Shown here: positions 7,539 to 15,275 of the stretch, piece by piece
Numbering within the stretch: the stretch's first letter is position 1
How the letters are laid out: each line of letters starts with the position of its first letter
IMG/VR virus record: IMGVR_UViG_3300050821_012732
Location: 1 to 37,881 of that record
Reading direction: 5' to 3' (one strand)
Length of the DNA: 37,881 nt
Source: a virus
Notes under the pieces: generated by a model
The model's database searches: none
Told to the model about the DNA's origin: nothing
The model's input: the letters and a program-made list of their open reading frames with translations, nothing else
Program-made: the position numbers and the translations under genes

Positions 7539-7745
7539 ATGGCTAAAAAGAGCAAGCAAGCCAAAAGGAAAGAGGCGCTCGACGAGATCAAAGATGCGGC
7601 TGACGCTATCACCGACTTGTGCGACGACGAAGAAGTCGACGCCGACCAGTTCGCAGGTCCGCTCACTGAACTACGGCAAGCCATAGCGGCGCTAGCGGAA
7701 CTTGAGGGCGACGACGACAGCGATGACGAGGAAGAGGAGGAGTGA
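7539..7745 (+). CDS. small charge-segregated protein between queE and dpdA
   Basis: 68 residues from ATG 7539 with AAGGAG ten bases upstream; an ATG at 7530 that overlaps the queE stop is possible but its ribosome site is too close. The first 20 residues are strongly basic (KKSKQAKRK), the middle is helical, and the last 14 are almost all Asp and Glu. The stop overlaps the dpdA start as TGATG. No family is recognised. Co-translation with queE and dpdA suggests a partner in the modification pathway or an acidic DNA-mimic-like protein, but only the context supports this. Confidence 0.7.
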   Translation: MAKKSKQAKRKEALDEIKDAADAITDLCDDEEVDADQFAGPLTELRQAIAALAELEGDDDSDDEEEEE

Positions 7746-8509
7746 TGGCACAGTTCTGCATCGTAGCACCTCACCAACTGTGTGAAGGCCTCAAGAAGGA
7801 CAACCTCCTGGGGACTGCACATCTTCTGCTCGCGCACGACGTCGTCAAGTACGCCACCGCGTACCATAATCTCTTCCATACCGATAACATGTGGTCAGCC
7901 CATAGGCTCATCATCCTCGACAACTCGGTAGTAGAGACTGGCAACGCCGTCGATCTAGGAATGATCAAAGAGGCTATGAGTATCGTGGCGCCTACGTGTA
8001 TAGTGTTACCTGACGTTTACGAGAAAGTTCACGAGACGATCATCTCCTGTGATAATGCCTACGATAGCTGGAGCGCCTTGTGCGTTAAGACCGAAACGAC
8101 CCTAATGATGTGTCCTCAAGGGCGTACTCTTGCAGACTTCGTCTACTGCGCAGAGAGGTTTAAGAGATACGAGGCTTTTCCTTTCATACAGTGGTGGGGA
8201 GTACCTCGCAATCTTGTCAAGAACGTCGGTAGCAGACGCGATGCAATTAAGATACTGCACGCTATCAACTCGGAGCGATCCATTCACCTCTTGGGGTTTT
8301 CGGACAACATGATCGACGACGTCCTCTGCGCGAGACTGCCCGAGGTAGCAAGTATCGACTCCGCGGTGCCTCTGCGTGTGGATAACTTTAGCATCAACGG
8401 GAGCTTTCGTCCTCGCAATCCAAACTGGTTCGAGACAGCTGAGTACGACTACGCTAGGCTCTCGACTAACCTCGACTACGTTAGAAGGCTCGTCACCACA
8501 GAAAAGTAA
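7745..8509 (+). CDS. dpdA: DpdA-like DNA 7-deazaguanine transglycosylase
   Basis: 254 residues; ATG after GAGGAGGAG, overlapping the previous stop. DpdA proteins are relatives of tRNA-guanine transglycosylase that exchange guanine in DNA for preQ0. Recognisable blocks are ILDNS at 57-61 (a conserved Asp region), VLPD ending at D90, LLGFSD at 182-187 and the ASIDSAVP block near 202-209. The protein is much shorter than bacterial Tgt (about 370-380) and lacks Tgt's zinc cysteine cluster. Its place directly after queC-D-E is the classical phage arrangement. Assignment rests on these motifs and context; which DpdA subgroup it belongs to cannot be told here. Confidence 0.85.
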   Translation: MAQFCIVAPHQLCEGLKKDNLLGTAHLLLAHDVVKYATAYHNLFHTDNMWSAHRLIILDNSVVETGNAVDLGMIKEAMSIVAPTCIVLPDVYEKVHETIISCDNAYDSWSALCVKTETTLMMCPQGRTLADFVYCAERFKRYEAFPFIQWWGVPRNLVKNVGSRRDAIKILHAINSERSIHLLGFSDNMIDDVLCARLPEVASIDSAVPLRVDNFSINGSFRPRNPNWFETAEYDYARLSTNLDYVRRLVTTEK

Positions 8510-8520
8510 AGAGGAACGTC

Positions 8521-8739
8521 ATGCTAAAGAAACAAGTTCACGACTTCGAAGGGCTCTTCCTAGGAATCTCAGCCTCCGGGAAGGCTATTAAGGTCGAGCT
8601 GAGTTCGGGCCCGAAGGACGGCGAGGAGATCTGGTTCCCTCTGTCGTTGATCGAATATACCCCTATGACTGCGGACGTTGGGGACAAGGTAGAAGTCACC
8701 GTACCTGAGTGGTGGGCGAAGCAAGAAGAGATCCTGTGA
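8521..8739 (+). CDS. small beta-rich hypothetical protein
   Basis: 72 residues with GAGGA before the ATG. The sequence alternates short strands (AIKVELSS, EIWFPLSLI, KVEVTVPEW) and ends with WWAKQEEIL, suggesting a small beta-barrel of the kind common in phage early regions. No function can be assigned. The stop overlaps the GTG start of the polymerase (GTGA), so its translation is probably coupled to that gene. Confidence 0.65.
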   Translation: MLKKQVHDFEGLFLGISASGKAIKVELSSGPKDGEEIWFPLSLIEYTPMTADVGDKVEVTVPEWWAKQEEIL

Positions 8740-11240
8740 ACGATCAATCTCCGATCACAACACTTGTTCGCTGTAAGGACTGCCCTCATGGCTTCGCGAG
8801 GATGGTCGGAAGTCGTGGGAACCAAACGAGCCCTCTAGTCATCGTCGGGGAGAGCCCCGGTAAGCAAGAGGTTAGAGCGGGCTTGCCATTCGTGGGGCCA
8901 AGCGGGAAAGTTCTTGAGCACGCGCTTGCTCAGCATCCGGAAGTGAACCCTCTCTTCCTGAACGCCATCCAATGCTATCCAGGGTCGGTGCAAAACAAGA
9001 ATGCTGACAAGATAGCTGCCGCAACCAGATGTTGCCAGAAGAGGCTCTACAATGAGATCGGTACACATCAAAGACAAGTTATACTTGCACTCGGTAACCC
9101 AGCAGTCCATTCCACTACCGGGGAATTCGGAGCGAAGATTACTCAAGTTCGGGGTAAGCGCTTCGACAGTCCCCTCGCCAGATTCGGCATCGTCGCAGCC
9201 GTCCATCCTGCCTTTCTCCTTCGAGGTGGAGGATCAATGCGGCAGTTCATGGCGGATATCGATTACGCCATGCGACTCGCCATCCATGGAGAAAGTGCTC
9301 TCAAGCGCTATACCCTCCCTAGCGTTAGGGTTATCAGAACTGCATCGGAGCTCCGACAACTTGTCGGTAGCATCAGCAAGGCAAAGTATTGCGCTGCAGA
9401 CATTGAAACGGGTGGTTACGACGGCTTCGATCACCTCCGGGATCGCATTCTTAGCGTTGCTTATTGCTGGGAGCCAAACCGTGTATTTATTGTACCAGAG
9501 CATCTCGTGCCACTAACTCGGTACATTTATACCGAAGCCCCCAACACGCGCTTCATATGGCACAACGGTAAATTCGACCAAAAGTTCCACGTAGCGCAAG
9601 GGATCCGGGCACGCGTCGACGAAGACACAATGCTCTTGAGTTACGCCATCGACGAAACTAAAGGGATCCATGACTTGGAGCAGCTAACGTCCGATATCCT
9701 GGGCGCTCCTGATTGGAAGTTCATGATCAAACCCTACCTCAAGGGGAAGGACAAGACCTATGCAGACATTCCCCCCGCAGTCCTCTACGACTACCAAGCA
9801 AGAGATACCTCTTCAACCTTACAGATCTTCCCCTTCCTGCGCAACCTAGTCAACTTGGATTCCAAGCTGGAGACTCTATACACTCGCACGCTACTTCCGA
9901 TGTCCGATTACCTACGGCGGATTGAGATGGTCGGAATCGAACCCGATCTTCCGCAGGTCGAGAAGAACCGAGTGAAGAAGACTAAGGAGGCCGACGATCT
10001 GGAAAGACGGTTCAATGAGCAAGCGATCGCAGCAGGCTACGGAGTTCTTAACCCAAGATCTCCGCAGCAGGTATCTCACTTCCTCTACGATGTACTCAAG
10101 CTTCGAGATCCTCGAAGACCTAACAGGAGACCTGTCTCTACCGATGAAGAGACCCTACTTACCCTCCAGAAGCATCCGGCCGTTGAAATACTGCTGCAGT
10201 ACCGGGGAGTTCATAAGGGACTGTCTACTTACGTTAACTCGGTCCAAGAACACATTGGAGCCGATGGACGTGTACATACCACTTACCTTATACACGGAAC
10301 TACTACGGGGCGTCTTGCCTCGCGAGATCCCAATCTCCTCAATATCCCGAGAGATCCGGAACTACGTGGCCAATTCAAGGCCAAGCAAGTCATCCTAGAA
10401 CTCCCCAACAAAGGCGGAACCGTCTGCATCCGGTATATGTTCATGGAGATTGACGTTAACCAAGCGGAGCTCAGGGTACTAGGGGAACTCGCAAAGGACC
10501 CAATACTGTTCCAGATCTACACGGACCCCCACTCCCCCTCGATCCACGAAGTTACTCGCGGAGAAATGTATGGCGACCCCAACTCGTACACCTCGGCTGA
10601 CTGGGAACATCACTATGCAAAGTTTTCAGTCGATAGCCACCCGCGGGTCCTCGAAGAGCAAAAGATGCAAGCGAAGAACGTTAACTTCGGAATCGTGTAC
10701 GGGAGAACAGCTCCAACGTTCGCTGAGGAATTCGGAGTTAGTCCTAAAGAAGCTCAGCAATGGCTTGATGCTTGGTTCAATAAGTACTCAGGAGCTCGTA
10801 CATTCCTTAACAGATGTCGCCAGGCTCCTCTCAAAGGTGAGAACCTATGTACGCCATTTGGACGCAAGAGACGCTTCCAAGTAGTAAACCAGGAGAAGCT
10901 CAAAGACATCCAGAATCAAGCGTCGAACTTCCCTATGCAAAGCATCGCCTCGGATTGCGTTACGCACACAGGCATGCGAGTGCAGGAGCGAGCAGCTCTA
11001 GAGTTCGATGCAAACATCGTGAACACCGTGTACGACTCCATCCTGTTCGAACTTCCGAACTCAATTCCCCAAGCCCTAAAATTGGGGGCATATGTTCTAA
11101 AAACACTTAGGGCTGTACCTCGCGAGTGGGGGCTCACGACAATCCCCTTCTCCGGCGACATCAAGTTAGGATCAGATTGGGGTCACCTGGAGAAGGTTCC
11201 TTTACCGCGACATCTCAAGAAGGACATCGACAATGCCTAA
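8736..11240 (+). CDS. Family A DNA polymerase with N-terminal family-4-like uracil-DNA glycosylase domain
   Basis: 834 residues from GTG. Residues 1-190 are a uracil-DNA glycosylase of the family 4 type: GESPG at 38-42, PFVGPSG, VHPAFLLR, and cysteines C13, C16, C80 and C99 or C100 for a 4Fe-4S cluster. A DEDDy 3'-5' exonuclease follows: D222/E224, N277/D281, Y353/D357. The polymerase domain has motif A with D573, motif B K643..K647..F651..Y655, and motif C V-Y766-D767-S768. There is no 5' nuclease domain. Compared with E. coli Pol I, R754 is Lys and the HDE of motif C is YDS; both metal-binding Asp residues are kept, so it should be an active replicative polymerase. F651 predicts discrimination against dideoxynucleotides. 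Confidence 0.93.
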   Translation: MNDQSPITTLVRCKDCPHGFARMVGSRGNQTSPLVIVGESPGKQEVRAGLPFVGPSGKVLEHALAQHPEVNPLFLNAIQCYPGSVQNKNADKIAAATRCCQKRLYNEIGTHQRQVILALGNPAVHSTTGEFGAKITQVRGKRFDSPLARFGIVAAVHPAFLLRGGGSMRQFMADIDYAMRLAIHGESALKRYTLPSVRVIRTASELRQLVGSISKAKYCAADIETGGYDGFDHLRDRILSVAYCWEPNRVFIVPEHLVPLTRYIYTEAPNTRFIWHNGKFDQKFHVAQGIRARVDEDTMLLSYAIDETKGIHDLEQLTSDILGAPDWKFMIKPYLKGKDKTYADIPPAVLYDYQARDTSSTLQIFPFLRNLVNLDSKLETLYTRTLLPMSDYLRRIEMVGIEPDLPQVEKNRVKKTKEADDLERRFNEQAIAAGYGVLNPRSPQQVSHFLYDVLKLRDPRRPNRRPVSTDEETLLTLQKHPAVEILLQYRGVHKGLSTYVNSVQEHIGADGRVHTTYLIHGTTTGRLASRDPNLLNIPRDPELRGQFKAKQVILELPNKGGTVCIRYMFMEIDVNQAELRVLGELAKDPILFQIYTDPHSPSIHEVTRGEMYGDPNSYTSADWEHHYAKFSVDSHPRVLEEQKMQAKNVNFGIVYGRTAPTFAEEFGVSPKEAQQWLDAWFNKYSGARTFLNRCRQAPLKGENLCTPFGRKRRFQVVNQEKLKDIQNQASNFPMQSIASDCVTHTGMRVQERAALEFDANIVNTVYDSILFELPNSIPQALKLGAYVLKTLRAVPREWGLTTIPFSGDIKLGSDWGHLEKVPLPRHLKKDIDNA

Positions 11241-11508
11241 GGATACCGAAGTGATCGCGAGCATCACAAGCCCTGAGACACTTGCCACCTACGAGCTTAC
11301 CATGCAGCTTCGTTGGCACAATGGTAGGCTGGAACAACTCGTCAAAGTAACCGTACGTGATGCGCGTACGCTTGGGCCCATGAATCAGCACCACCAATGG
11401 AAAGTGGTACCCACCGACGACAGAGACACCTCCCAGCAATTCTACAACGCAGCCGATGCATACGATCTAGATGATGACCCCCACCACCGCCCAAAAAATA
11501 AACCTTGA
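11233..11508 (+). CDS. hypothetical protein with acidic/His tail
   Basis: 91 residues; AAGGA lies upstream of the ATG, which overlaps the polymerase stop by 8 bases. The N-terminal 60 residues look like a small beta fold (YELTMQLRWHNGRLEQLVKV); the C-terminus is polar, with DDD and HH runs. It is the last gene before the second promoter. No family is recognised. Confidence 0.6.
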   Translation: MPKDTEVIASITSPETLATYELTMQLRWHNGRLEQLVKVTVRDARTLGPMNQHHQWKVVPTDDRDTSQQFYNAADAYDLDDDPHHRPKNKP

Positions 11509-11556
11509 CCGACTATCATTTTGACTCTTGCTAAAACCCTGAAACTGCTATATAAT
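11491..11556 (+). promoter_or_regulatory. sigma70-like promoter P2, same architecture as P1
   Basis: CCAAAAAATAAA at 11491-11502, -35 TTGCTA at 11528-11533, CTGAAA at 11539-11544 and -10 TATAAT at 11551-11556. Every element is at exactly the offset seen in the promoter at 1854-1919, with a 17-bp spacer. The A-rich 12-mer would lie near -70, just beyond a normal UP element, and also codes the last residues of the upstream gene. P2 would transcribe the ribonucleotide reductase-folE operon. Confidence 0.8.
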
Positions 11557-11594
11557 AAAAACAATAGAATACTATACCTAGCGAGGTCAACGCA

Positions 11595-11867
11595 ATGCAG
11601 TCGACGGGCGAATATCTAGAAGAGCTCACGAGGGAGTATTGGTTCTTATCGAACGCTTGGGAGGGAAGAATCAATCACTGCCTCACGACTTCTGGCGCGA
11701 TTCGTTTCGGCACGAGTATCGAGGAGAGCTTGGGCCCACAGCGTGCACTACGACCCAAGATCCACAAGCTGCTTGACGACATCGTCATCCGCGGGGGTAG
11801 GAACAAATATAGCTCTCCGTCGCTAGCGGACATCATCAAGTTCCCTCTCCCGTTCCCTAAGGTGTAG
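11595..11867 (+). CDS. hypothetical protein upstream of nrdJ
   Basis: 90 residues, GAGG before the ATG. The start of the protein (STGEYLEELTREYWFLSNAW) is helical and the remainder has an RIRFG-like and KIHKLLDDIVIRGG segment. It is the first gene after promoter P2 and ends one base before nrdJ, so co-translation is likely. It is not a known reductase subunit or regulator that I can recognise. Confidence 0.65.
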   Translation: MQSTGEYLEELTREYWFLSNAWEGRINHCLTTSGAIRFGTSIEESLGPQRALRPKIHKLLDDIVIRGGRNKYSSPSLADIIKFPLPFPKV

Positions 11868-11868
11868 T

Positions 11869-14250
11869 ATGACGTTGAAGAGAGATTCTCGACATTCCTC
11901 GTTCGCGAAACGCATCGCGGCCGTTCACGCTCAGATCCCTGAGCAACAGATCTGTCTAGAGATCTGGCGTGACAAGTATAGGCAGCAGAACGAGGCGGGG
12001 TTCCCGGATACTTTCGAGCGTGTCACAGAAGCAATCTACTCTAAGGATCCCAATAAGGAAGCAGCCCAACTCGCTTACGATGCGATGGTCAGTGGTTTGT
12101 GGATGCCAGGAGGCCGTATCATAGCAGGAGCGGGAACCGAGAAGCGTGTCACTCTAATGAACTGTTATGTGAACAGGAAGCTAGAAGATGATCTCGTTTC
12201 TATTATGGAGGGGCTCTCCGTTGCGGCTCGCACGCAACAACAAGGTGGTGGTATTGGTACTGATTTCTCCACGCTTCGGCCTGAAGGGGCGATCCTTTAC
12301 CGTACGGGTTCCGAGGCGTCCGGCCCTCTTCCTTTTATGGATATGTGGGATTCGATGTGCTCAACCATACGTAGTGCTGGGGATCGCCGTGGTGCTATGA
12401 TGGCGACCATTAACGACACACATCCAGATCTGCCTAAGTTCATCAAGGCGAAGCAAGTCAAGGGAAGGCTCACAAACTTTAACGTGAGCGTACTCGTCTC
12501 GGACGCCCTAATGTCCGCGATCGCAGAGGACGAGGAGTGGTTCCTACACTTCCCGATTCCACCACGACATCGTCAGGCGTCTCTAGAGGAGTATGACTTC
12601 GAGGACAACGACGGCGTACAGCAATACGTGTACTCGGTACAACAAGCCCGAGATCTGTGGGAGCTCATCACCAGAAATTCCTATGACTGGAGCGAACCGG
12701 GAATCATCTTTATCGACCGCATCAACGAGCTTAACAACCTGCACTACTGCGAGGAGATCAACTGTACCAACCCTTGTGGAGAGCAGCCGTTGCCTCCGAA
12801 TGGTACTTGCAACCTAGGAGCGATCAACCTAGCTCGTATGGTACAGTATCCGTTCAAGCCAAATGCCACCCTCGATATGCAGTTGCTCCGCGAAGTGACT
12901 GATATCGGCATGCGATTCCTAGACAACGTCATCGATGTCACACAGTATCCGATGCCTGATCAAGACGAGGAACAAACGCGAAAGAGGCGTACTGGACTAG
13001 GAGTCTCAGGCCTCGCCGATGCATTGGCCCAGCTTGGCATCAGGTATGGCGGTGCACAGGCTGTACAAGTAACCGAACGGATTATGCAACAGATCTGCTA
13101 TACGGCCTACGAGACGAGTTGCACCCTCGCGGAGGAACGTGGAGCATTCCCGGCATTCGACCCCACAGCATACCTTCTACCAGATACTTTCGCTGCCCAG
13201 CGATTACCTCCCGAGCTTCGAGAGCGTATCGCCACCACCGGAATCCGCAACTCTGTGCTCCTCACTATAGCTCCTACAGGCACCACCTCGATTCTGTTTG
13301 GTAACATCTCGTCAGGCATCGAACCGACCTTCGCTCACCACATCACGCGCAAGGTTCGTCAGGGCAACGATACCTTCAAGGAGCACGAAGTCACGAGCTA
13401 CATCTATCAGCTCTGGTGGGAGACTCGGCCTGCAACCATTACGCGTCAAGACGACCTCGAGATGCCAGCGGGTATGGTAACGACGAAAGAGCTCACGATT
13501 CGTGATCACATCCTGATGCAAGCAGCCGCTCAGCGTTGGGTGGATGCCTCGGTCTCCAAAACTATTAACGTCTCGGAATCCACAACGTACGAGGCTTTCC
13601 GAGAAGTGTACGAGCTGGCCTACGCTACAGGATGTAAAGGTTGTACTACCTACAGACCATCGGACGTCAGAGGATCCATCCTCACCGACTCGGAGGACTC
13701 TGCCCCCTTAACGCCTAGGGTACGCGATGACATTCTGGAAGGGATTACACATAAGATCAAGTGGCCAAGCTGGTCGAGTGCTCTCTACGTCACTGTCAAT
13801 CGTTCCTCAGACGGCTCGCCATTCGAAGTGTTCTTCAACAGCAAGGACGCTAGACATCAAGAGTGGATGACTGCAGTGTCGATCCTCATCACTAGCTTCC
13901 TTCGGAGGGGTGGCCAGGAAGTAGGCTTCCTCGGGAGAGAGCTCGAAGGCATACACTCTATCCAGGATACTGCTTGGATTAAGTTACCCGGCGTTGAGAA
14001 GCCAAGGTTTTTTGGGAGCCTCATAGGTTACATTGGACACATCCTTGCAGAGGATCTCATGAGGGTACAAGGAAAGACCTTAAACGGAAACGGTGTTGGG
14101 ACTGGTACGGGAGTGAATGGTAACGGTGGTGGTGACGGAGGCAAGCCAATCACAACTCCTCTAGAGCGTTGCCCCCAGTGTCTAGCGTTGGCCCTCGAGC
14201 ATAAGGAAGGCTGCAAGATCTGCATCAACTGCGACTACTCCACTTGCTAG
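11869..14250 (+). CDS. nrdJ: Class II adenosylcobalamin-dependent ribonucleotide reductase
   Basis: 793 residues, a full-length NrdJ. It reduces ribonucleotides to deoxyribonucleotides using a coenzyme B12-derived radical. The active site N301-x-C303-x-E305 lies in NPCGEQPL; redox cysteines are C99 and C314. Between about 610 and 710 is a TSCPD-type domain (LYVTVNRSSDGSPFEVF), then a Gly/Asn linker, and a terminal zinc-ribbon-like tail with CPQC and four more cysteines up to C793 that would regenerate the active-site disulphide. No small radical-generating subunit is needed or seen. Function depends on host B12. It supplies dNTPs for phage replication with the neighbouring MazG-like enzyme. 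Confidence 0.95.
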   Translation: MTLKRDSRHSSFAKRIAAVHAQIPEQQICLEIWRDKYRQQNEAGFPDTFERVTEAIYSKDPNKEAAQLAYDAMVSGLWMPGGRIIAGAGTEKRVTLMNCYVNRKLEDDLVSIMEGLSVAARTQQQGGGIGTDFSTLRPEGAILYRTGSEASGPLPFMDMWDSMCSTIRSAGDRRGAMMATINDTHPDLPKFIKAKQVKGRLTNFNVSVLVSDALMSAIAEDEEWFLHFPIPPRHRQASLEEYDFEDNDGVQQYVYSVQQARDLWELITRNSYDWSEPGIIFIDRINELNNLHYCEEINCTNPCGEQPLPPNGTCNLGAINLARMVQYPFKPNATLDMQLLREVTDIGMRFLDNVIDVTQYPMPDQDEEQTRKRRTGLGVSGLADALAQLGIRYGGAQAVQVTERIMQQICYTAYETSCTLAEERGAFPAFDPTAYLLPDTFAAQRLPPELRERIATTGIRNSVLLTIAPTGTTSILFGNISSGIEPTFAHHITRKVRQGNDTFKEHEVTSYIYQLWWETRPATITRQDDLEMPAGMVTTKELTIRDHILMQAAAQRWVDASVSKTINVSESTTYEAFREVYELAYATGCKGCTTYRPSDVRGSILTDSEDSAPLTPRVRDDILEGITHKIKWPSWSSALYVTVNRSSDGSPFEVFFNSKDARHQEWMTAVSILITSFLRRGGQEVGFLGRELEGIHSIQDTAWIKLPGVEKPRFFGSLIGYIGHILAEDLMRVQGKTLNGNGVGTGTGVNGNGGGDGGKPITTPLERCPQCLALALEHKEGCKICINCDYSTC

Positions 14251-14301
14251 TCCGAGGCAAACGTCGTTGGCGCTTACAACGCACGACGATCTGGATCGGG
14301 C

Positions 14302-14310
14302 TTATCCACA
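14302..14310 (+). promoter_or_regulatory. exact DnaA-box match TTATCCACA
   Basis: A perfect match to the bacterial DnaA box lies in the 122-base stretch between nrdJ and the next probable start. A single nine-base match in 38 kb is only mildly unexpected, and no second box or AT-rich unwinding region was noticed, so this is a weak candidate for replication or regulatory use. Confidence 0.2.
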
Positions 14311-14372
14311 AAAGCATGCTGGTCACTCTGCTCGAAGCCTACCCAAGCCATAAGAAGGAGAAGCAACCTCTA

Positions 14373-14561
14373 ATGTTCCACATACCTCACAACATGGAGA
14401 CACGCGACTGTTGCATTATGTACTTCTGCGAAGCTAGTGCTACGACACCAGTCTGTGTACGCTTCTTCAAGCGTAACATGCTCTTGTTGGCAACCGACAT
14501 ACTACAGATTAATCTTAACCTAAGCCTCACGTGGGGCGAAGATAACCTAATCGACCTCTAG
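14373..14561 (+). CDS. small hypothetical protein
   Basis: 62 residues from ATG 14373, with AAGGAG about 12 bases upstream. It contains four cysteines (DCCIMYFC, then PVC) and a hydrophobic centre. The same frame is open back to a TTG at 14244 inside the nrdJ end, but without a ribosome site. Nothing identifies a function. Moderate doubt remains that it is expressed. Confidence 0.4.
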   Translation: MFHIPHNMETRDCCIMYFCEASATTPVCVRFFKRNMLLLATDILQINLNLSLTWGEDNLIDL

Positions 14562-14584
14562 CACAAGGGAAGGAACTACCACCC

Positions 14585-14917
14585 ATGAACGAACAACAGA
14601 TGTCAATAGACGCCGAGGAGCTCGAGGAGCAGGTGAGAGAGTCCGATGAGGCGAGACTCCTCGGGCGCTCCCGGCGCCCACCCGCGCCACATCCTGAGCC
14701 TCCACCCGCAGACGATGTAAATTATCCGATGCACTATCGGATGCACCCGTCCGGAGTCGAGTGTATCCAGATAGTGGAGCATATGTCATTCAACATCGGG
14801 AGCGCCGTCCAATACCTTTGGCGTGCTGGCCTCAAGCCCGGCGATGTTGAGCGGGAGTACAGAAAGGCTATCTGGCACATCGAGCGCGAGATCCAACGCG
14901 TCTGTAACGTAAAGTAG
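14585..14917 (+). CDS. DUF3310 family protein
   Basis: 110 residues. After a polar, Pro-rich N-terminal 40 residues comes the DUF3310 pattern: VNYPMHYRMHPSGVECIQIV, then FNIGSAVQYLWRAGLK and KAIWHIEREI. DUF3310 proteins are widespread in phages next to nucleotide-metabolism genes; their biochemical role is not established. Here it is between nrdJ and a MazG-like gene, consistent with a role in nucleotide pools. Confidence 0.85.
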   Translation: MNEQQMSIDAEELEEQVRESDEARLLGRSRRPPAPHPEPPPADDVNYPMHYRMHPSGVECIQIVEHMSFNIGSAVQYLWRAGLKPGDVEREYRKAIWHIEREIQRVCNVK

Positions 14918-14929
14918 AAGGGGCACATA

Positions 14930-15271
14930 ATGCCACTTACTATGAACGAGTACCAAGAGCAAGCTCTCAAGACCGCGATCTATCCCGACAAAGGATCCTT
15001 CGCGGGCCTCGTATACTGCGCACTGAAGTTGAACGGCGAGGCGGGCGAAGTCGCCGAGAAGGTCGGGAAGACCATTCGAGACCACGACTGTGTACTCTCC
15101 GCAGAAGCTAAGATCGCTCTTGAACATGAACTAGGCGACGTGCTTTGGTATGTTAGCGCGGCGGCTGATGAGCTCGGGATTTCACTCGAACTGGTTGCGC
15201 AACTCAACCTTACGAAGCTCGCGTCTCGCCAAGCGCGCAACAAACTTTCGGGATCGGGAGACACTAGGTAA
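14930..15271 (+). CDS. MazG-like nucleotide pyrophosphohydrolase
   Basis: 113 residues forming one all-alpha MazG domain. The metal site ExxE ... ExxD is E37, E40, E67 and D70 ([10 protein letters not shown] and [10 protein letters not shown]). Such enzymes hydrolyse nucleoside triphosphates to monophosphates and pyrophosphate. Phage versions are thought to clean nucleotide pools or to alter host alarmone signalling; which one applies cannot be told. It ends four bases before folE. Given that its neighbours make a modified base, clearing unwanted nucleotides is a reasonable inference. Confidence 0.88.
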   Translation: MPLTMNEYQEQALKTAIYPDKGSFAGLVYCALKLNGEAGEVAEKVGKTIRDHDCVLSAEAKIALEHELGDVLWYVSAAADELGISLELVAQLNLTKLASRQARNKLSGSGDTR

Positions 15272-15275
15272 CATC

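Noticed and set aside
7745-8509. tRNA-guanine transglycosylase (tgt) acting on tRNA
   Set aside because: Too short, no Tgt zinc cluster, and placed after queC-D-E in a phage operon; the DNA-modifying relative fits better.
11521-11556. TTGACT as the -35 of the second promoter
   Set aside because: The spacer to TATAAT would be 24 bases; TTGCTA at 11528 gives 17.
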